Positions 1-8,885 of a stretch of 64,000 bases of DNA are shown here, piece after piece. Position 1 is the stretch's first letter. Each line of letters starts with the position of its first letter. Source of the DNA: Rhizobium sp. 16-449-1b (GTDB lineage: Bacteria; Pseudomonadota; Alphaproteobacteria; Rhizobiales; Rhizobiaceae). The translations under genes were made by a program, and so were the position numbers. The stretch lies in NCBI RefSeq assembly GCF_017741935.1, contig NZ_JAGHMH010000021.1, positions 248,001 to 312,000 of the forward strand. Direction: 5' to 3'. The notes beneath the pieces were generated by a model, which saw only the letters and a list, made by a program, of their open reading frames with translations, was not told the origin of the DNA and made no database searches.

Positions 1-261
1 CGGTTCGAGCTTATCGACGGTAAAGCAAAGGTGGTGAACACCGTTCGCCGTGATACCGGGCGCCCGGTCGGTTTCGGCGCCGGGGAAGATTTCCAGGAAG
101 GCATTGTCGGTAATGCGGATGTAGATCAGGAACAGGCTGCCATCGTCGTGATGCAGGCGAAGCATCTCTGGCAGTTCGAGAACCTTGTTGTAGAAGTTCA
201 TGGATGCATCCACGTCCTTCACCTTGATGGCGATATGACCGAGACCGGTGATGTGTTTCAT
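1..261 (-). CDS. VOC-family (glyoxalase-like) protein, 3' end outside window
   Basis: The first 87 codons of a vicinal-oxygen-chelate protein; the rest lies beyond the window edge. It opens MKHITGLGHIAIKVKD, the usual first beta strand with the metal-binding His, followed by FYNKVLELPE and LEIFPG, which place the second metal-ligand Glu, and GVHHLCFTVD with the His that opens the second half-module. This pattern fits lactoylglutathione lyase or related dioxygenase-fold enzymes, but the substrate cannot be told. A GAAGGG ribosome site precedes the ATG. It follows a second VOC gene and an ABC sugar importer on the same strand, so it may be the last gene of that operon. Confidence 0.8.
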   Translation of the reverse strand, partial: MKHITGLGHIAIKVKDVDASMNFYNKVLELPEMLRLHHDDGSLFLIYIRITDNAFLEIFPGAETDRAPGITANGVHHLCFTVDKLEP

Positions 262-285
262 GGCATTTGCCCTTCGGATGGTGTT

Positions 286-762
286 TCAGGGGTGGGTTGG
301 ACGGCTATCGAACTCCAGGAGTTCGATCAGCGCTCCAAGCTGCTGGTGAGTGTCGAAGTAGGCATAGCGCCCTCCTCCGCCGTCGAATTCACCGCTCTGG
401 AGGAGAGGATGGCCCTTTCCTTCCAGATAGGCGGCATGGCTGTGCATGTCGCTCGTGCGAAATGCGATGTGGTGCAAGCCTGGCCCGCGCTGTTCGAGAA
501 TATCGCGCCAGGCACTTGGTTCTGGTCCCGGCTCGAGAAACTCGAGGTCGATGTTGCCGAACCGCATGAACTTGATCTTGCAGGATACCGACGCGTCCCT
601 GCCTCGATACCTTGCTTTGGCGGCCTCGGGATCAGCCGCCTTCGCGCTCGTGATATCGCTTCGTCCGATGAGGTCGCCGAACCACGCCGCGGTGCGTTCG
701 GCATCATCGGTGACAAAGCATATCTGTATGATCGCGTCTTCTTCAGGAAACGCGTTGCCCAT
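286..762 (-). CDS. VOC-family protein (glyoxalase/bleomycin-resistance fold)
   Basis: A 158-residue single-copy VOC protein. It starts at the ATG preceded by AAGGAACCTGAG; an upstream in-frame ATG would add 16 residues without a better site. The first module (DAIIQICFVTDDAERTAAWF) and the second (GPGLHHIAFRTSDMHSH, then GALIELLEF) show the paired beta-alpha-beta-beta-beta repeat with HHIAF and ELLEF as likely metal-ligand strands. The family includes isomerases, lyases and extradiol dioxygenases, so the reaction is open. It lies 60 bases after the solute-binding protein gene of the importer and before another VOC gene, which suggests a role on the imported compound. Confidence 0.8.
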   Translation of the reverse strand: MGNAFPEEDAIIQICFVTDDAERTAAWFGDLIGRSDITSAKAADPEAAKARYRGRDASVSCKIKFMRFGNIDLEFLEPGPEPSAWRDILEQRGPGLHHIAFRTSDMHSHAAYLEGKGHPLLQSGEFDGGGGRYAYFDTHQQLGALIELLEFDSRPTHP

Positions 763-822
763 CTCAGGTTCCTTTGTTGATCGAGGCGATGCACCGGCAA
801 TCCGGCGCATCGCCCTGAACGG

Positions 823-2073
823 TCAGAAGATTGAACTATACTCGGCGCGCAGCTCCTCGATTGCCTGCTCCGATGTCATCGTCGGGTCGTTCCAGAAGTG
901 ATCGATCACCTGGCCCGTCGCCTGGTACCAATCGGCGTCGGCGGTATTGTTCGGGTTCGGGTGCTGTTTGGCAGGGTCAGCCAGCTGTTCGAGGACGACC
1001 TTGTTGCATTGATCCAGCTTATCCGTGGGAGCATTCAGCACGACCGGTGTCGAGCCCTTGGCTGCGGCGAAATCGGCATTGACCTTCGGATCGACCTGGG
1101 TCTCCGCCATCACTTGCTGTGCCTTCGTGACAGCCTCATCCTTGGACTTGACGAAGCCCCACGCATCGACGGTTACCGCGACGCCCGTTGCACCGGGGAT
1201 CATAATGCAGCCGAAGTCCTTGCCGGCAACCTTACCGGCATTGCGGAACTCACCCTTGATCCAGTCACCATGGATCTGCATCAATGCCTTGCCCGTGATC
1301 ACCAGGTTCGTGGTGTCGTTCCATGGACGATTGGTAGCTGCCGGATCGGCATGTTGCTGGAATTGACGGACGAGATCGATCGTCTGCTTCAGACCCGGGT
1401 CGTCGAACACCGTTTCATCCGGCTTTTCCGCATAGAACTTGTCATAGACGTCTCCATGGAATGCAGCCATCAGCGCGTGCAGGAGGTAGCGCTCCTGCCA
1501 TTCCTGCGCACCAATCGCGAGCGGAATGAAGCCTGCCGCCTTCACCTTGTCGAATTCCTTCCAGACGTCGTCCATCGATGTCCACTTGCTCGGATCGACG
1601 CCGGCTTTCTGAGCGACCTCGAGATTGTAATAGAGCATGCCGTCGATCTGGACGCCGACCGGCACCTTGACCATCTTGCCGTCGACCGTGATCGCCGATT
1701 TGATGGCCGGCGGGAAATTGGCAGTGGCGCCGCTCTTGTTGAAGATATCATCCAGCGGAACTCCCAGCCCCATGCCGGCAAGATCACGATAGAGGCCGGG
1801 TATGGAATCCATGAACACATCCGGCGGCGTTCCGCCCGAGACCATGTTCACAACCGTGACATTGGCGCCCGTATCGTGCGCGATGACGTTGAAGTCGGAC
1901 CACTTGATGCCCTTAGGCTTCAGGGCATCGATGAGAACCTTGATCGCCGCGGTCTCGGACGGCGACGTCCAGGTGTAGTTCACCTTCAATTCCGTATCCG
2001 CGGCCAAGGCCGGCCAGGACAATGCTGTCGACAGCGCAAGCGCCGCGTAGATGCCAAATGCTTTAATCCTCAT
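823..2073 (-). CDS. Extracellular solute-binding protein of a sugar ABC importer
   Basis: A 416-residue periplasmic carbohydrate-binding protein (solute-binding family 1). The chosen ATG has a strong GAGGAGGAG site and opens a clear Sec signal peptide, MRIKAFGIYAALALSTALSWPALA, cleaved after ALA near residue 25 (only the first part quoted is needed to see the charged n-region and hydrophobic core). The mature part contains the family's GALMQIHGDW-like segment (KALMQIHGDWIKGEF). A longer open frame upstream overlaps the ATPase gene and is not coding. It is the last transport gene of the operon, an order common in rhizobial CUT1 systems. The sugar bound cannot be inferred. Confidence 0.92.
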   Translation of the reverse strand: MRIKAFGIYAALALSTALSWPALAADTELKVNYTWTSPSETAAIKVLIDALKPKGIKWSDFNVIAHDTGANVTVVNMVSGGTPPDVFMDSIPGLYRDLAGMGLGVPLDDIFNKSGATANFPPAIKSAITVDGKMVKVPVGVQIDGMLYYNLEVAQKAGVDPSKWTSMDDVWKEFDKVKAAGFIPLAIGAQEWQERYLLHALMAAFHGDVYDKFYAEKPDETVFDDPGLKQTIDLVRQFQQHADPAATNRPWNDTTNLVITGKALMQIHGDWIKGEFRNAGKVAGKDFGCIMIPGATGVAVTVDAWGFVKSKDEAVTKAQQVMAETQVDPKVNADFAAAKGSTPVVLNAPTDKLDQCNKVVLEQLADPAKQHPNPNNTADADWYQATGQVIDHFWNDPTMTSEQAIEELRAEYSSIF

Positions 2074-2102
2074 GACTTCTCCTCCTCCTCTTGTAAGCCT
2101 TG

Positions 2103-3215
2103 CTAGAGCCGACGGCCGGTTTCCCGATTGAACAGATTGAGCACGCCGGCCGGAACGTGCACGGTGGGCCGGGCCGAACCGTTGAGGCGGCTCATGACGC
2201 CCGGATCCGACCGCACCGCGATGGTTTCCTTCTTCGAGAATGTCAGGAATGCCGTCGCTTCCGCGCCGGATCGCTCCACCATCTGCAAAGGCAGGTGCAA
2301 CGCTGTATCCTTGTCGCGCGCCGGCACCTCCCCGGCTTCGACGGCGATCGATTCCGGACGGAAGCCCAACGTGATCCGCGTGCCGTCCGCCGGAGCCTTG
2401 GCCCACTGATACGACGACAGATCAAAAGTGGCGTGCGCATGGTCGGCCGTCGCGAGCGGGCGCCCCTGATCGAGCTTGATCGTGCAGTCGAGAAAATTCA
2501 TCGCCGGCGACCCGACGAAGCCCGCGACGAACACACTCTCGGGTCGGTCGTAGATTTCCGTCGGCGTGCCAACCTGCTCGACCAGCCCCTTGTTCATGAC
2601 GGCGATCCGCGTTGCCATGGTCATGGCCTCGACCTGGTCATGCGTCACGTAGACGATCGTATTCTTCAGCTCGTTGTGCAGCTTCTTGATTTCGATACGC
2701 ATTTCGTTTCGCAGCTTCGCGTCTAGGTTCGAGAGCGGTTCGTCAAACAGAAACAGCCCAACCTGACGGACAAGAGCCCGCCCGATCGCAACGCGTTGCC
2801 GCTGGCCACCGGACAGGTGCGCCGGCTTGCGATCCAGCAGATGCTCCAGCTGAAGCATTTTCGCCGCCCAGGCGATACGCCGATCGATCTCCTCGGTGGC
2901 AAGACCACGAGCCGTCAGGGCAAATCGCATGTTCCCGCGCACCGTCTTGGTCGGATAGAGGGCATAGGACTGAAACACCATAGCAAGACCGCGATCACGG
3001 GGATCCAGATCGGTCACGTCGCGACCATCGATCATGATCTGACCATCCTGCGGCTCGATAAGACCGGCGAGCAGGTTCAGTAGGGTGGTCTTGCCGCAAC
3101 CGGACGGACCGAGAAGAACCAGGAACTCGCCGTCGCCGACATCGAGATTGAGGTTCTCGAGAATGACCAGCGCGCCGTAGGTCTTGAGGATATTGCGGAA
3201 TTCAACAACGGACAT
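2103..3215 (-). CDS. Sugar ABC transporter ATP-binding protein (UgpC/MalK type)
   Basis: A 370-residue ATPase that powers the CUT1 importer encoded around it. Walker A is GPSGCGKTT at residues 36-44, the signature LSGGQRQR at 134-141 and Walker B LFLFDEP at 154-160, followed by VTHDQVEA with the switch His. The C-terminal 130 residues form the regulatory OB-fold (TOBE) part typical of MalK/UgpC, including LGFRPESI. The Q-loop stretch reads YALYPTKTV where most family members have YALYPHMTV, a small local deviation. The gene sits 3 bases after the second permease and 29 before the binding-protein gene, so it is cotranscribed. Confidence 0.95.
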   Translation of the reverse strand: MSVVEFRNILKTYGALVILENLNLDVGDGEFLVLLGPSGCGKTTLLNLLAGLIEPQDGQIMIDGRDVTDLDPRDRGLAMVFQSYALYPTKTVRGNMRFALTARGLATEEIDRRIAWAAKMLQLEHLLDRKPAHLSGGQRQRVAIGRALVRQVGLFLFDEPLSNLDAKLRNEMRIEIKKLHNELKNTIVYVTHDQVEAMTMATRIAVMNKGLVEQVGTPTEIYDRPESVFVAGFVGSPAMNFLDCTIKLDQGRPLATADHAHATFDLSSYQWAKAPADGTRITLGFRPESIAVEAGEVPARDKDTALHLPLQMVERSGAEATAFLTFSKKETIAVRSDPGVMSRLNGSARPTVHVPAGVLNLFNRETGRRL

Positions 3216-3218
3216 GGC

Positions 3219-4151
3219 TCAACCTTTCAAGGCACCGGCAGTGATGCCCTGCACAAAGAATTTTCCGAGGACGAAGTAGATCAGCAGCGGCGGAGCGGCC
3301 GTGAGCAAGGCTCCTGCCATGATCACGTTGTAGACCGCACCCGACGTCGTTGTTGAACTCATGTTGTTCAACATCACCGTCATAGGCTGCCCCGTGGAAC
3401 CGCCGAAGGTGGCGCCGACCAGGAAGTCGTTCCAGATACCCGTTACCTGAAGGATCAGGACGACGATCAGGATGTTTCCCGACATCGGCAGGATGACCTC
3501 CCGCAGGATGACCCAGAATGAACCCGAGTCGATCATCGCCGCCGACATGAGGTCGGCCGGCAAGCCGCGGAAGTAGTTGGTGAAGATCAAGGTGAGAATG
3601 GGAAGCGCCAGCGCCGCGTGAACAAGGGCCACACCCCAGACCGATCCGAATACACCGAGGGTCGACGCAATCTTGATCAGCGGAAACATGATCACCTGGA
3701 AAGGCACGAACGCGCAGACGAACATCGTGAACAGAAGCCCGTTCGCCCATTTGACCTTCCAGACGGCCATCGCATAACCCGTCACCAGCGCAACACCGAT
3801 CGACAGGACAAGGCTCGGCGCCAGAATGAACAGCGAATTGACGAACCCGACCGACAGACCATTGCAGACGGTGCCGGAGCACGCCTCGAACATGGCGTAG
3901 TGCCAGCCCTCCACCGTCCAGACCTGCGGCAAGGAGAAGATATTTCCCAGCCGGATCTCGTCCATGGACTTGAACGCGGTGACGATGATGACATAGAGCG
4001 GCACGCAGAAGAACGCCGCGGACATCGCCAGGAAGGCAAAGATCGCAAGCTTCGGCCCCCATGCCTTGCTCTTCCGGCGGCGGACGCTTCGCTGGGCCAC
4101 AGCCGATGTGTTGGCCTGCGCGCGGGACATTGTGTCTATACCTATCGTCAT
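3219..4151 (-). CDS. Carbohydrate ABC transporter permease (MalG/UgpE type)
   Basis: A 310-residue inner-membrane permease of the binding-protein-dependent transport family. The first helix is around residues 38-60 (LAIFAFLAMSAAFFCVPLYV), and the ATPase-contact EAA loop is near residue 205 (AAMIDSGSFWVILREVILPM). Its ATG overlaps the stop of the preceding permease (ATGA), which fixes the start; a further ATG 7 codons later is possible. The long N-terminal extension before the first helix is rich in Ser and Arg. It pairs with the upstream MalF-type permease as a heterodimer. Confidence 0.93.
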   Translation of the reverse strand: MTIGIDTMSRAQANTSAVAQRSVRRRKSKAWGPKLAIFAFLAMSAAFFCVPLYVIIVTAFKSMDEIRLGNIFSLPQVWTVEGWHYAMFEACSGTVCNGLSVGFVNSLFILAPSLVLSIGVALVTGYAMAVWKVKWANGLLFTMFVCAFVPFQVIMFPLIKIASTLGVFGSVWGVALVHAALALPILTLIFTNYFRGLPADLMSAAMIDSGSFWVILREVILPMSGNILIVVLILQVTGIWNDFLVGATFGGSTGQPMTVMLNNMSSTTTSGAVYNVIMAGALLTAAPPLLIYFVLGKFFVQGITAGALKG

Positions 4152-5014
4152 GATGCGGACCTCTTGCGAAGCAGAAGGAACGGGAGGAACAGCAGGCAGG
4201 TGATGATCAAAAGCGTGGTTGCCGCCGCACTCGCATAGCCGAGATTCTGCCGTTGCCAGTATGTGTAGATGGCGAAGAACGCAGGGACGAACGATCCACC
4301 GCCCGGCCCGCCGTTGGTCATGGCGACGATGACCTCGTAGGCCTTCACCACGCCGATGGAGAGCAGCAGGATCGAGGTGAAAAAGGTGAGCTTCATCATG
4401 GGAATGATGACCTCGATATAGAGCCGCCAGATGGGAATGCCGTCTATGCGAGCGGCCTGCCAGATCTCGCTGTTGATGTTCTTCAACCCGGAAAGCATCA
4501 ACGCCATGTAGAACCCGGTGCTTTGCCAGATCGAAGCGATGATGATGCCGTACATGACCGTCTCTTTTGACGAGAGCCAGTCGAGGTTCAGCCCCGCAAG
4601 GCCTATCATCTCGGCCGCATGCTGAAGCCCCAGAGACGGATTGAAGAGCCACTTCCAGACAATGCCGGTGACGATGAGCGACACGGCGAGTGGATAAAGG
4701 AAGATGGTGCGGAAGAAGGACCGCCCAAGAACTTCCTTGTCGACCAGCACCGCTAGGATGAAGCCGATGATAATCGAGAAAAGGCTTCCGATCCCGAGGA
4801 TCACCATGTTCTGGAGAGACAAACTCCAGGCGCTATCCCTGAACAGTCTGGCATACTGCGAGAAGCCATTGAACTCGTAGCTTGGAAAACGGCGACTGTT
4901 GGTGAACGACAACATGATCGTCCATGCAACAGAACCAACAAAGGCAAAGGCAGTCACCCCCACAGCCGGCGTTAGCGCGAGCTGAGGCGTGATGCGACTC
5001 CAGCGGGTCGGCAT
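4148..5014 (-). CDS. Carbohydrate ABC transporter permease (MalF/UgpA type)
   Basis: The first gene of the importer operon, a 288-residue permease with six predicted membrane helices. The start ATG has a GGAGG site 7 bases upstream, and the protein begins MPTRWSRITPQLALTPAV; the longer open frame upstream runs through the operator region and is rejected. The EAA motif (QAARIDGIPIWRLYIEVIIPM) near residue 185 contacts the ATPase. A Gly-rich NGGPGGGSF stretch follows, as in many MalF-type proteins. The stop codon overlaps the next permease start by four bases. Confidence 0.94.
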   Translation of the reverse strand: MPTRWSRITPQLALTPAVGVTAFAFVGSVAWTIMLSFTNSRRFPSYEFNGFSQYARLFRDSAWSLSLQNMVILGIGSLFSIIIGFILAVLVDKEVLGRSFFRTIFLYPLAVSLIVTGIVWKWLFNPSLGLQHAAEMIGLAGLNLDWLSSKETVMYGIIIASIWQSTGFYMALMLSGLKNINSEIWQAARIDGIPIWRLYIEVIIPMMKLTFFTSILLLSIGVVKAYEVIVAMTNGGPGGGSFVPAFFAIYTYWQRQNLGYASAAATTLLIITCLLFLPFLLLRKRSAS

Positions 5015-5058
5015 GTTTTTCCTCCATTTTTTGTAGCAGCATGGTCCTCCTCGACCAT

Positions 5059-5097
5059 GTAGTAACGCTGCGACACTTGCTGTAGTAACGCTACTAC
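5059..5097. promoter_or_regulatory. Two LacI-type operator sequences
   Basis: GTAGTAACGCTACTAC at 5082-5097 is a near-perfect palindrome (7 of 8 base pairs match) with the central CG typical of LacI-family operators. An 11-base copy of its left part, GTAGTAACGCT, begins at 5059, giving two sites 23 bases apart. They lie between the importer operon and the divergent LacI gene, so the adjacent regulator very likely binds here and controls both. Confidence 0.7.
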
Positions 5098-5150
5098 GGC
5101 ATGAGTGCAAGTAGATTCTGTAGGATCATCTAAAATTGGACACGACATCG

Positions 5151-6164
5151 ATGCGACAGCGAAAAGTCACACTGGCCGACATTGCAGCTAAGACAGGCTA
5201 CGGAACAAACACCGTGTCGCTTGCGCTACGAGGAAGCACGCGCATCTCGCAGGCAGCACGGGACCTGATCCGCGGTGTCGCGGACGAAATGGACTATGTG
5301 CCCAACAAGATCGCGGCGTCGCTCGTCCTAAACCGGAGCAACACGATCGGGTTGATCCTGCACGAGATCACCAACCCTGTTCTGACGAGTGTCGCCCACA
5401 TGGTTCAGAAGACACTCGGCAAACACGGGTACAGCGTTCTTTTCGCCTCGTCGAACGGCGACCCGGAAGAGGAACTCAAGGCGATCGCCGCTTTCCGGGC
5501 ACGAATGGTCGACGGGCTTCTCATCTATCCGATCGCACATTCCAAGCTTGATCACCTGAAGGCGCTTCGACGAAACAACTTTCCGACGGTGCTGTTGATT
5601 CACACAGACGCAACAGGCATCGATGCAGTCGGCATTGACGAACGAAAGGGAGCGTTCGACGCTACGAACCATCTTATCGAACGCGGGCATCGCCGCATCG
5701 GAACATTGGGACCTTCATTCACCAGCACCGTTGGCAATGTCGGCAAACTGCAGGGTTATCGCGATGCACTTGAGGCTGCCGGCATTGCTTATGACCCGAC
5801 CATTGTTTCGATCCCCATTGATCACTCGATCGAAGCAAGCGTCCATGCAATGGACGAGCTCATGGCGCAAGATGACGCGCCGTCCGCCATATTTGCCACA
5901 AGTGACCTGACCGCTCTCGCCGCGCTACGCTGGGCGGCGAAATCCAACGTCAAGGTGCCCGAGGAATTGGCGATCGTCGGCTTTGACGACACTGATTATG
6001 TGGCACAGGCGACGACACCAATTTCATCGATTCACAACGACGTCGAACAACTTGCGACAGAGGCAGTGGAACGCCTCTTGTTCCTCATTGCCAACAAGGA
6101 GCTGCTGCCGCCCGCGGAGACACGCACCACACCTGGGCGCCTTATCATTCGCGAGAGCTCATAG
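5151..6164 (+). CDS. LacI-family transcriptional regulator
   Basis: A 337-residue repressor. The helix-turn-helix and hinge occupy roughly residues 5-60 (VTLADIAAKTGYGTNTVSLALRG, quoted in part) followed by a periplasmic-binding-like ligand domain with SNTIGLIL, GFDDTDYV and the usual C-terminal ending near PGRLIIRES. Start choice is uncertain: an in-frame TTG at 5136 has an AGGA ten bases upstream, whereas the ATG used here has no good site. The gene diverges from a CUT1 sugar importer with two operator-like palindromes between them, so it is likely the local repressor that senses the imported sugar. Confidence 0.93.
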   Translation: MRQRKVTLADIAAKTGYGTNTVSLALRGSTRISQAARDLIRGVADEMDYVPNKIAASLVLNRSNTIGLILHEITNPVLTSVAHMVQKTLGKHGYSVLFASSNGDPEEELKAIAAFRARMVDGLLIYPIAHSKLDHLKALRRNNFPTVLLIHTDATGIDAVGIDERKGAFDATNHLIERGHRRIGTLGPSFTSTVGNVGKLQGYRDALEAAGIAYDPTIVSIPIDHSIEASVHAMDELMAQDDAPSAIFATSDLTALAALRWAAKSNVKVPEELAIVGFDDTDYVAQATTPISSIHNDVEQLATEAVERLLFLIANKELLPPAETRTTPGRLIIRESS

Positions 6165-6200
6165 CATTCGAAGTCCTGGCGGCACCGGATCGTTTGCGGA

Positions 6201-7646
6201 TCAGCTTCGGTACGGAGCTCTTAATCCCATTGTCTCGATAAAGCGCGACAGGTGATTTATGCCGCTGATCAGATCCTCGCCGTTCGCCTCGATCACTGCG
6301 CGACGCTTATCATCGGAAGCAGAGGCGATGGCACGCCAGCGGTCGGCCAGCTCTGACAACAATGACTCCAACTGCGCAGCTTCGCTGCCGGAGTGGCAAA
6401 GGTCGAGCAGGTGTTGCACGGTCACCGCTCCTATCCCGTCCGGGATCTTGCTACCTGCGGAGCGATATCCTTCCGGCAAAGTCCCCTTCAGGTTCGTGAC
6501 GGTTTGCGTCCGGATGGCATCGTAGATTTGATCGATAGCCTGCTTCGCGCCGGCGACGCGCGAGGGATGATCGGTGTCCGCGGCCGCGTGCGGCAGAAGC
6601 TCCAGCCGATCCGGGTGGTGCTCCACCAGGCGCAGATAGGGAACCATTGGGCCGGTCAGTTCACCGGTCGCAGCGTTCTTGAACAGATCGGCATCGATTG
6701 CGGCGTGCCGCACCTGGCCGCTCGCCAGCGCATTCGCCAAAGCATCGACATCGACAAGTTCGCCGCGATCATAATTCACCAACACGGCCCCAGGGGCCAG
6801 CATGGAAAGCACTGTCTCGTCGATCAGGCCTGCATTGGCATAGCGTCCTGTTGCTGCATCAAGGCTGCCGAGACCGACATGCACGCTGAGGACATGCGCA
6901 CCGGAAGCGGCTGAGGCAACGCTGTCGCCATAGACGAAGCCTTCAGACTCGATCCACTTGCGATGATGGGCGCGGGCATGGACGACGACACGCATACCGA
7001 AGGCCCGCGCCAGCTTGGCCAGCTCACGCCCGATATTGCCATAACCAATAATGGCAATCGTCTTGCCTTCCAACTTCTCCGTCGGATAGTCGCGGAGCTG
7101 GCGGCCGGTATCGAAATCTCCTCCGGACGTCAGGGTGTGAAGCGTCTCGACCGGCAGGTCGGGCAGGACCTTCAAGATGGCCTTCATCGCCATCTGGGCA
7201 GTCGCCCGGCTGTTGATGCCGGGTGTGTTCATCAGCGGCGCCGCCCCGCCTTCGCCACCACCACCGCCCCATGAGAGCGACCCCATATTGCCGGTACCGG
7301 CGCCGATCCGCACGCCGCCGAGCGGGAACACCGTCTCGGCCGGCAGGAAGGTGGCTGCCGCGATCACCGCGTCGTATTGCCCCTCGCCCGCCGCCGCCAG
7401 CAATTCGGCGGCAGTGCTGAGGTCCGGCTGGTAGAAGAAATGCAATACGCCCGGCTGCAGTGGACCCGCATCCCCGATGGCGCCGAAATGAAAGACACCG
7501 CCCCGGGATTCGATATAGGCCCTCGCCTCCGATGGGTCGGGTTTGCCATCCTCCCCCAGCTTCAGTCCTATCAGATCGCAGACAAGCACCTTGTAGCTGC
7601 GGGACGGATCAAAAACGCTTTCTCCGGCGGAGGATGGGCTGGTCAT
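6201..7646 (-). CDS. D-isomer-specific 2-hydroxyacid dehydrogenase family protein
   Basis: A 481-residue NAD-dependent dehydrogenase. The Rossmann motif IIGYGNIGRELAKLAR lies near residues 197-212, and the later VNYDRGELVDVDAL carries the family's catalytic Arg region, with PHAAADTDHPSR holding the probable catalytic His. It is longer than usual phosphoglycerate or formate dehydrogenases (about 320-410), with a C-terminal helical tail of about 90 residues after the catalytic domain. A Gly-rich loop (LSWGGGGGEGGAAPL) is unusual. Substrate unknown. It is convergent with the LacI gene and separated from the downstream esterases. Confidence 0.8.
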   Translation of the reverse strand: MTSPSSAGESVFDPSRSYKVLVCDLIGLKLGEDGKPDPSEARAYIESRGGVFHFGAIGDAGPLQPGVLHFFYQPDLSTAAELLAAAGEGQYDAVIAAATFLPAETVFPLGGVRIGAGTGNMGSLSWGGGGGEGGAAPLMNTPGINSRATAQMAMKAILKVLPDLPVETLHTLTSGGDFDTGRQLRDYPTEKLEGKTIAIIGYGNIGRELAKLARAFGMRVVVHARAHHRKWIESEGFVYGDSVASAASGAHVLSVHVGLGSLDAATGRYANAGLIDETVLSMLAPGAVLVNYDRGELVDVDALANALASGQVRHAAIDADLFKNAATGELTGPMVPYLRLVEHHPDRLELLPHAAADTDHPSRVAGAKQAIDQIYDAIRTQTVTNLKGTLPEGYRSAGSKIPDGIGAVTVQHLLDLCHSGSEAAQLESLLSELADRWRAIASASDDKRRAVIEANGEDLISGINHLSRFIETMGLRAPYRS

Positions 7647-7782
7647 GGGTATGCTCGCAAAATTTTCTCGTCTTGCAGGTCTAGTTTAAAAATGGCTCAT
7701 GCGAAACGGCTTCAGACGAACCGGGGTCGAAAGCTCCGTCGTCATCGGCGGCGCATGTCAAGACGCAGAAAAACGACAAGGA

Positions 7783-8718
7783 CTATTCGAGAAACTTCTC
7801 GACCGCTCTGAAAAGGTCTGCTTTGAAGGCTTCTGTTTCCGGGCCCGGCACGAGATCGAAAGCGTGGAATACGCCGTCATAGACATGCAACTCGGTCGGC
7901 ACGCCCGCATGAATCAGACGCTTCGCGTAGTCGATCGCATCATCAGCCACGACGTCAATGCTGCCGACGGCGATGAATGCCGGCGCCAGGTTCGAGAGGT
8001 CCTGCGTGCGTGCGGCGGCAAGGTAGGGAAGGCTTTCGGGCGAAGCATCTTTCAAGCGCGCGTCCCATACCTGTCGCAGGTAAGCCAGCGACAGAACAAA
8101 TTCTCCGGCGTAAGCATTGGCTGGAGGGCCATCGGGGCTAACCAGGCGGTCGTCTAGCGCCGGATAAATCAGAAACTGAGCCTTGAGTGGGAGAGAAGCA
8201 TCTCGCGCTCGCAACGCAACGCCCGCCGAAAGGCTACCGCCGGCGCTATCGCCCATAACGGCGATAAATTGTGATTCAAAGCCCAGGTTTGCCGCCTCGC
8301 GATGCAGCCAACCAAGAGCGGCCACGCTTTCATCGAGAGCGACGTGACCACCGACTTCAGGCGCGCGACGATAGTCGACAGATAGAACGACGACATTGTG
8401 CCGATTGGCAAGTTCAGCGCAGAAGGGAGCAAACATGTCGGCTGAGCCTGCGATCCAGCCGCCGCCATGCACATGCAAGATAGCGCCGCGCACATCACCA
8501 CCGGCAGGTCGAAAGAGTAGCGCTCGAACCGCGTCTTCACCATCGCGCTCGATGAATTTCACCTCAAAATCAACGCTATCAGGAGCGCCGTACGCACCTT
8601 CATAGGCTTTGAGCAGGTGACCGCGGATTTCCTCCAGCGTCTGCGTGTCGTAGTCGAAGATCGGAATGACTGTTGCGGCATCGCGGTAAGCCGGAGCGAC
8701 AAGATGAAGCGTGCTCAT
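7783..8718 (-). CDS. Alpha/beta hydrolase (HSL-type esterase), copy 2 of tandem pair
   Basis: A 311-residue carboxylesterase of the hormone-sensitive-lipase group. The oxyanion motif HGGGW is at residues 84-88 and the nucleophile elbow GDSAG at 156-160 (Ser158); the acid and base are likely in GSIDVVADD and VFHAFD. The start is the ATG of MSTLHLVAPAY; a longer frame upstream has no support. The neighbouring gene upstream encodes a paralogue with HGGGM and GDSGG at the same residue numbers, so the pair arose by tandem duplication. A strong hairpin and a perfect palindrome lie between the two genes. Confidence 0.88.
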   Translation of the reverse strand: MSTLHLVAPAYRDAATVIPIFDYDTQTLEEIRGHLLKAYEGAYGAPDSVDFEVKFIERDGEDAVRALLFRPAGGDVRGAILHVHGGGWIAGSADMFAPFCAELANRHNVVVLSVDYRRAPEVGGHVALDESVAALGWLHREAANLGFESQFIAVMGDSAGGSLSAGVALRARDASLPLKAQFLIYPALDDRLVSPDGPPANAYAGEFVLSLAYLRQVWDARLKDASPESLPYLAAARTQDLSNLAPAFIAVGSIDVVADDAIDYAKRLIHAGVPTELHVYDGVFHAFDLVPGPETEAFKADLFRAVEKFLE

Positions 8719-8815
8719 GGAATGGGTCCTTTTGAAGTTTCGAAATCGTGCAACATCGAAGCGCAAACGCGAGACGATGGCAGAGAGTGTGAAGTGGTGT
8801 CGCCGCCGGGCTGAT

Positions 8816-8844
8816 CTGATGAGCCCGTTTGTTGGGCCCATCAG
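8816..8844 (-). repeat. Intercistronic hairpin between the two esterase genes
   Basis: Arms of 11 bases (CTGATGAGCCC and GGGCCCATCAG) with a 7-base loop pair fully on the minus-strand transcript if one G-U pair is allowed. No T tract follows, so it is more likely a processing or stability element than a simple terminator. Confidence 0.45.
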
Positions 8845-8860
8845 GGTCGCTTACGGCAGG

Positions 8861-8882
8861 CGGTCGCAATGCATTGCGACCG
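8861..8882. repeat. Perfect 22-bp palindrome
   Basis: Each arm reads CGGTCGCAATG on its own strand, giving an uninterrupted 22-base palindrome centred on ATGCAT, three bases after the stop codon of the first esterase gene. With no loop it is a better protein-binding site than a terminator; it could also form part of a cruciform or a transcript end. The binding protein is unknown. Confidence 0.55.
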
Positions 8883-8885
8883 GTC

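Noticed and set aside
898..2106. 402-codon plus-strand frame opposite the solute-binding protein gene
   Set aside because: Antisense to a gene with a clear signal peptide and ribosome site.
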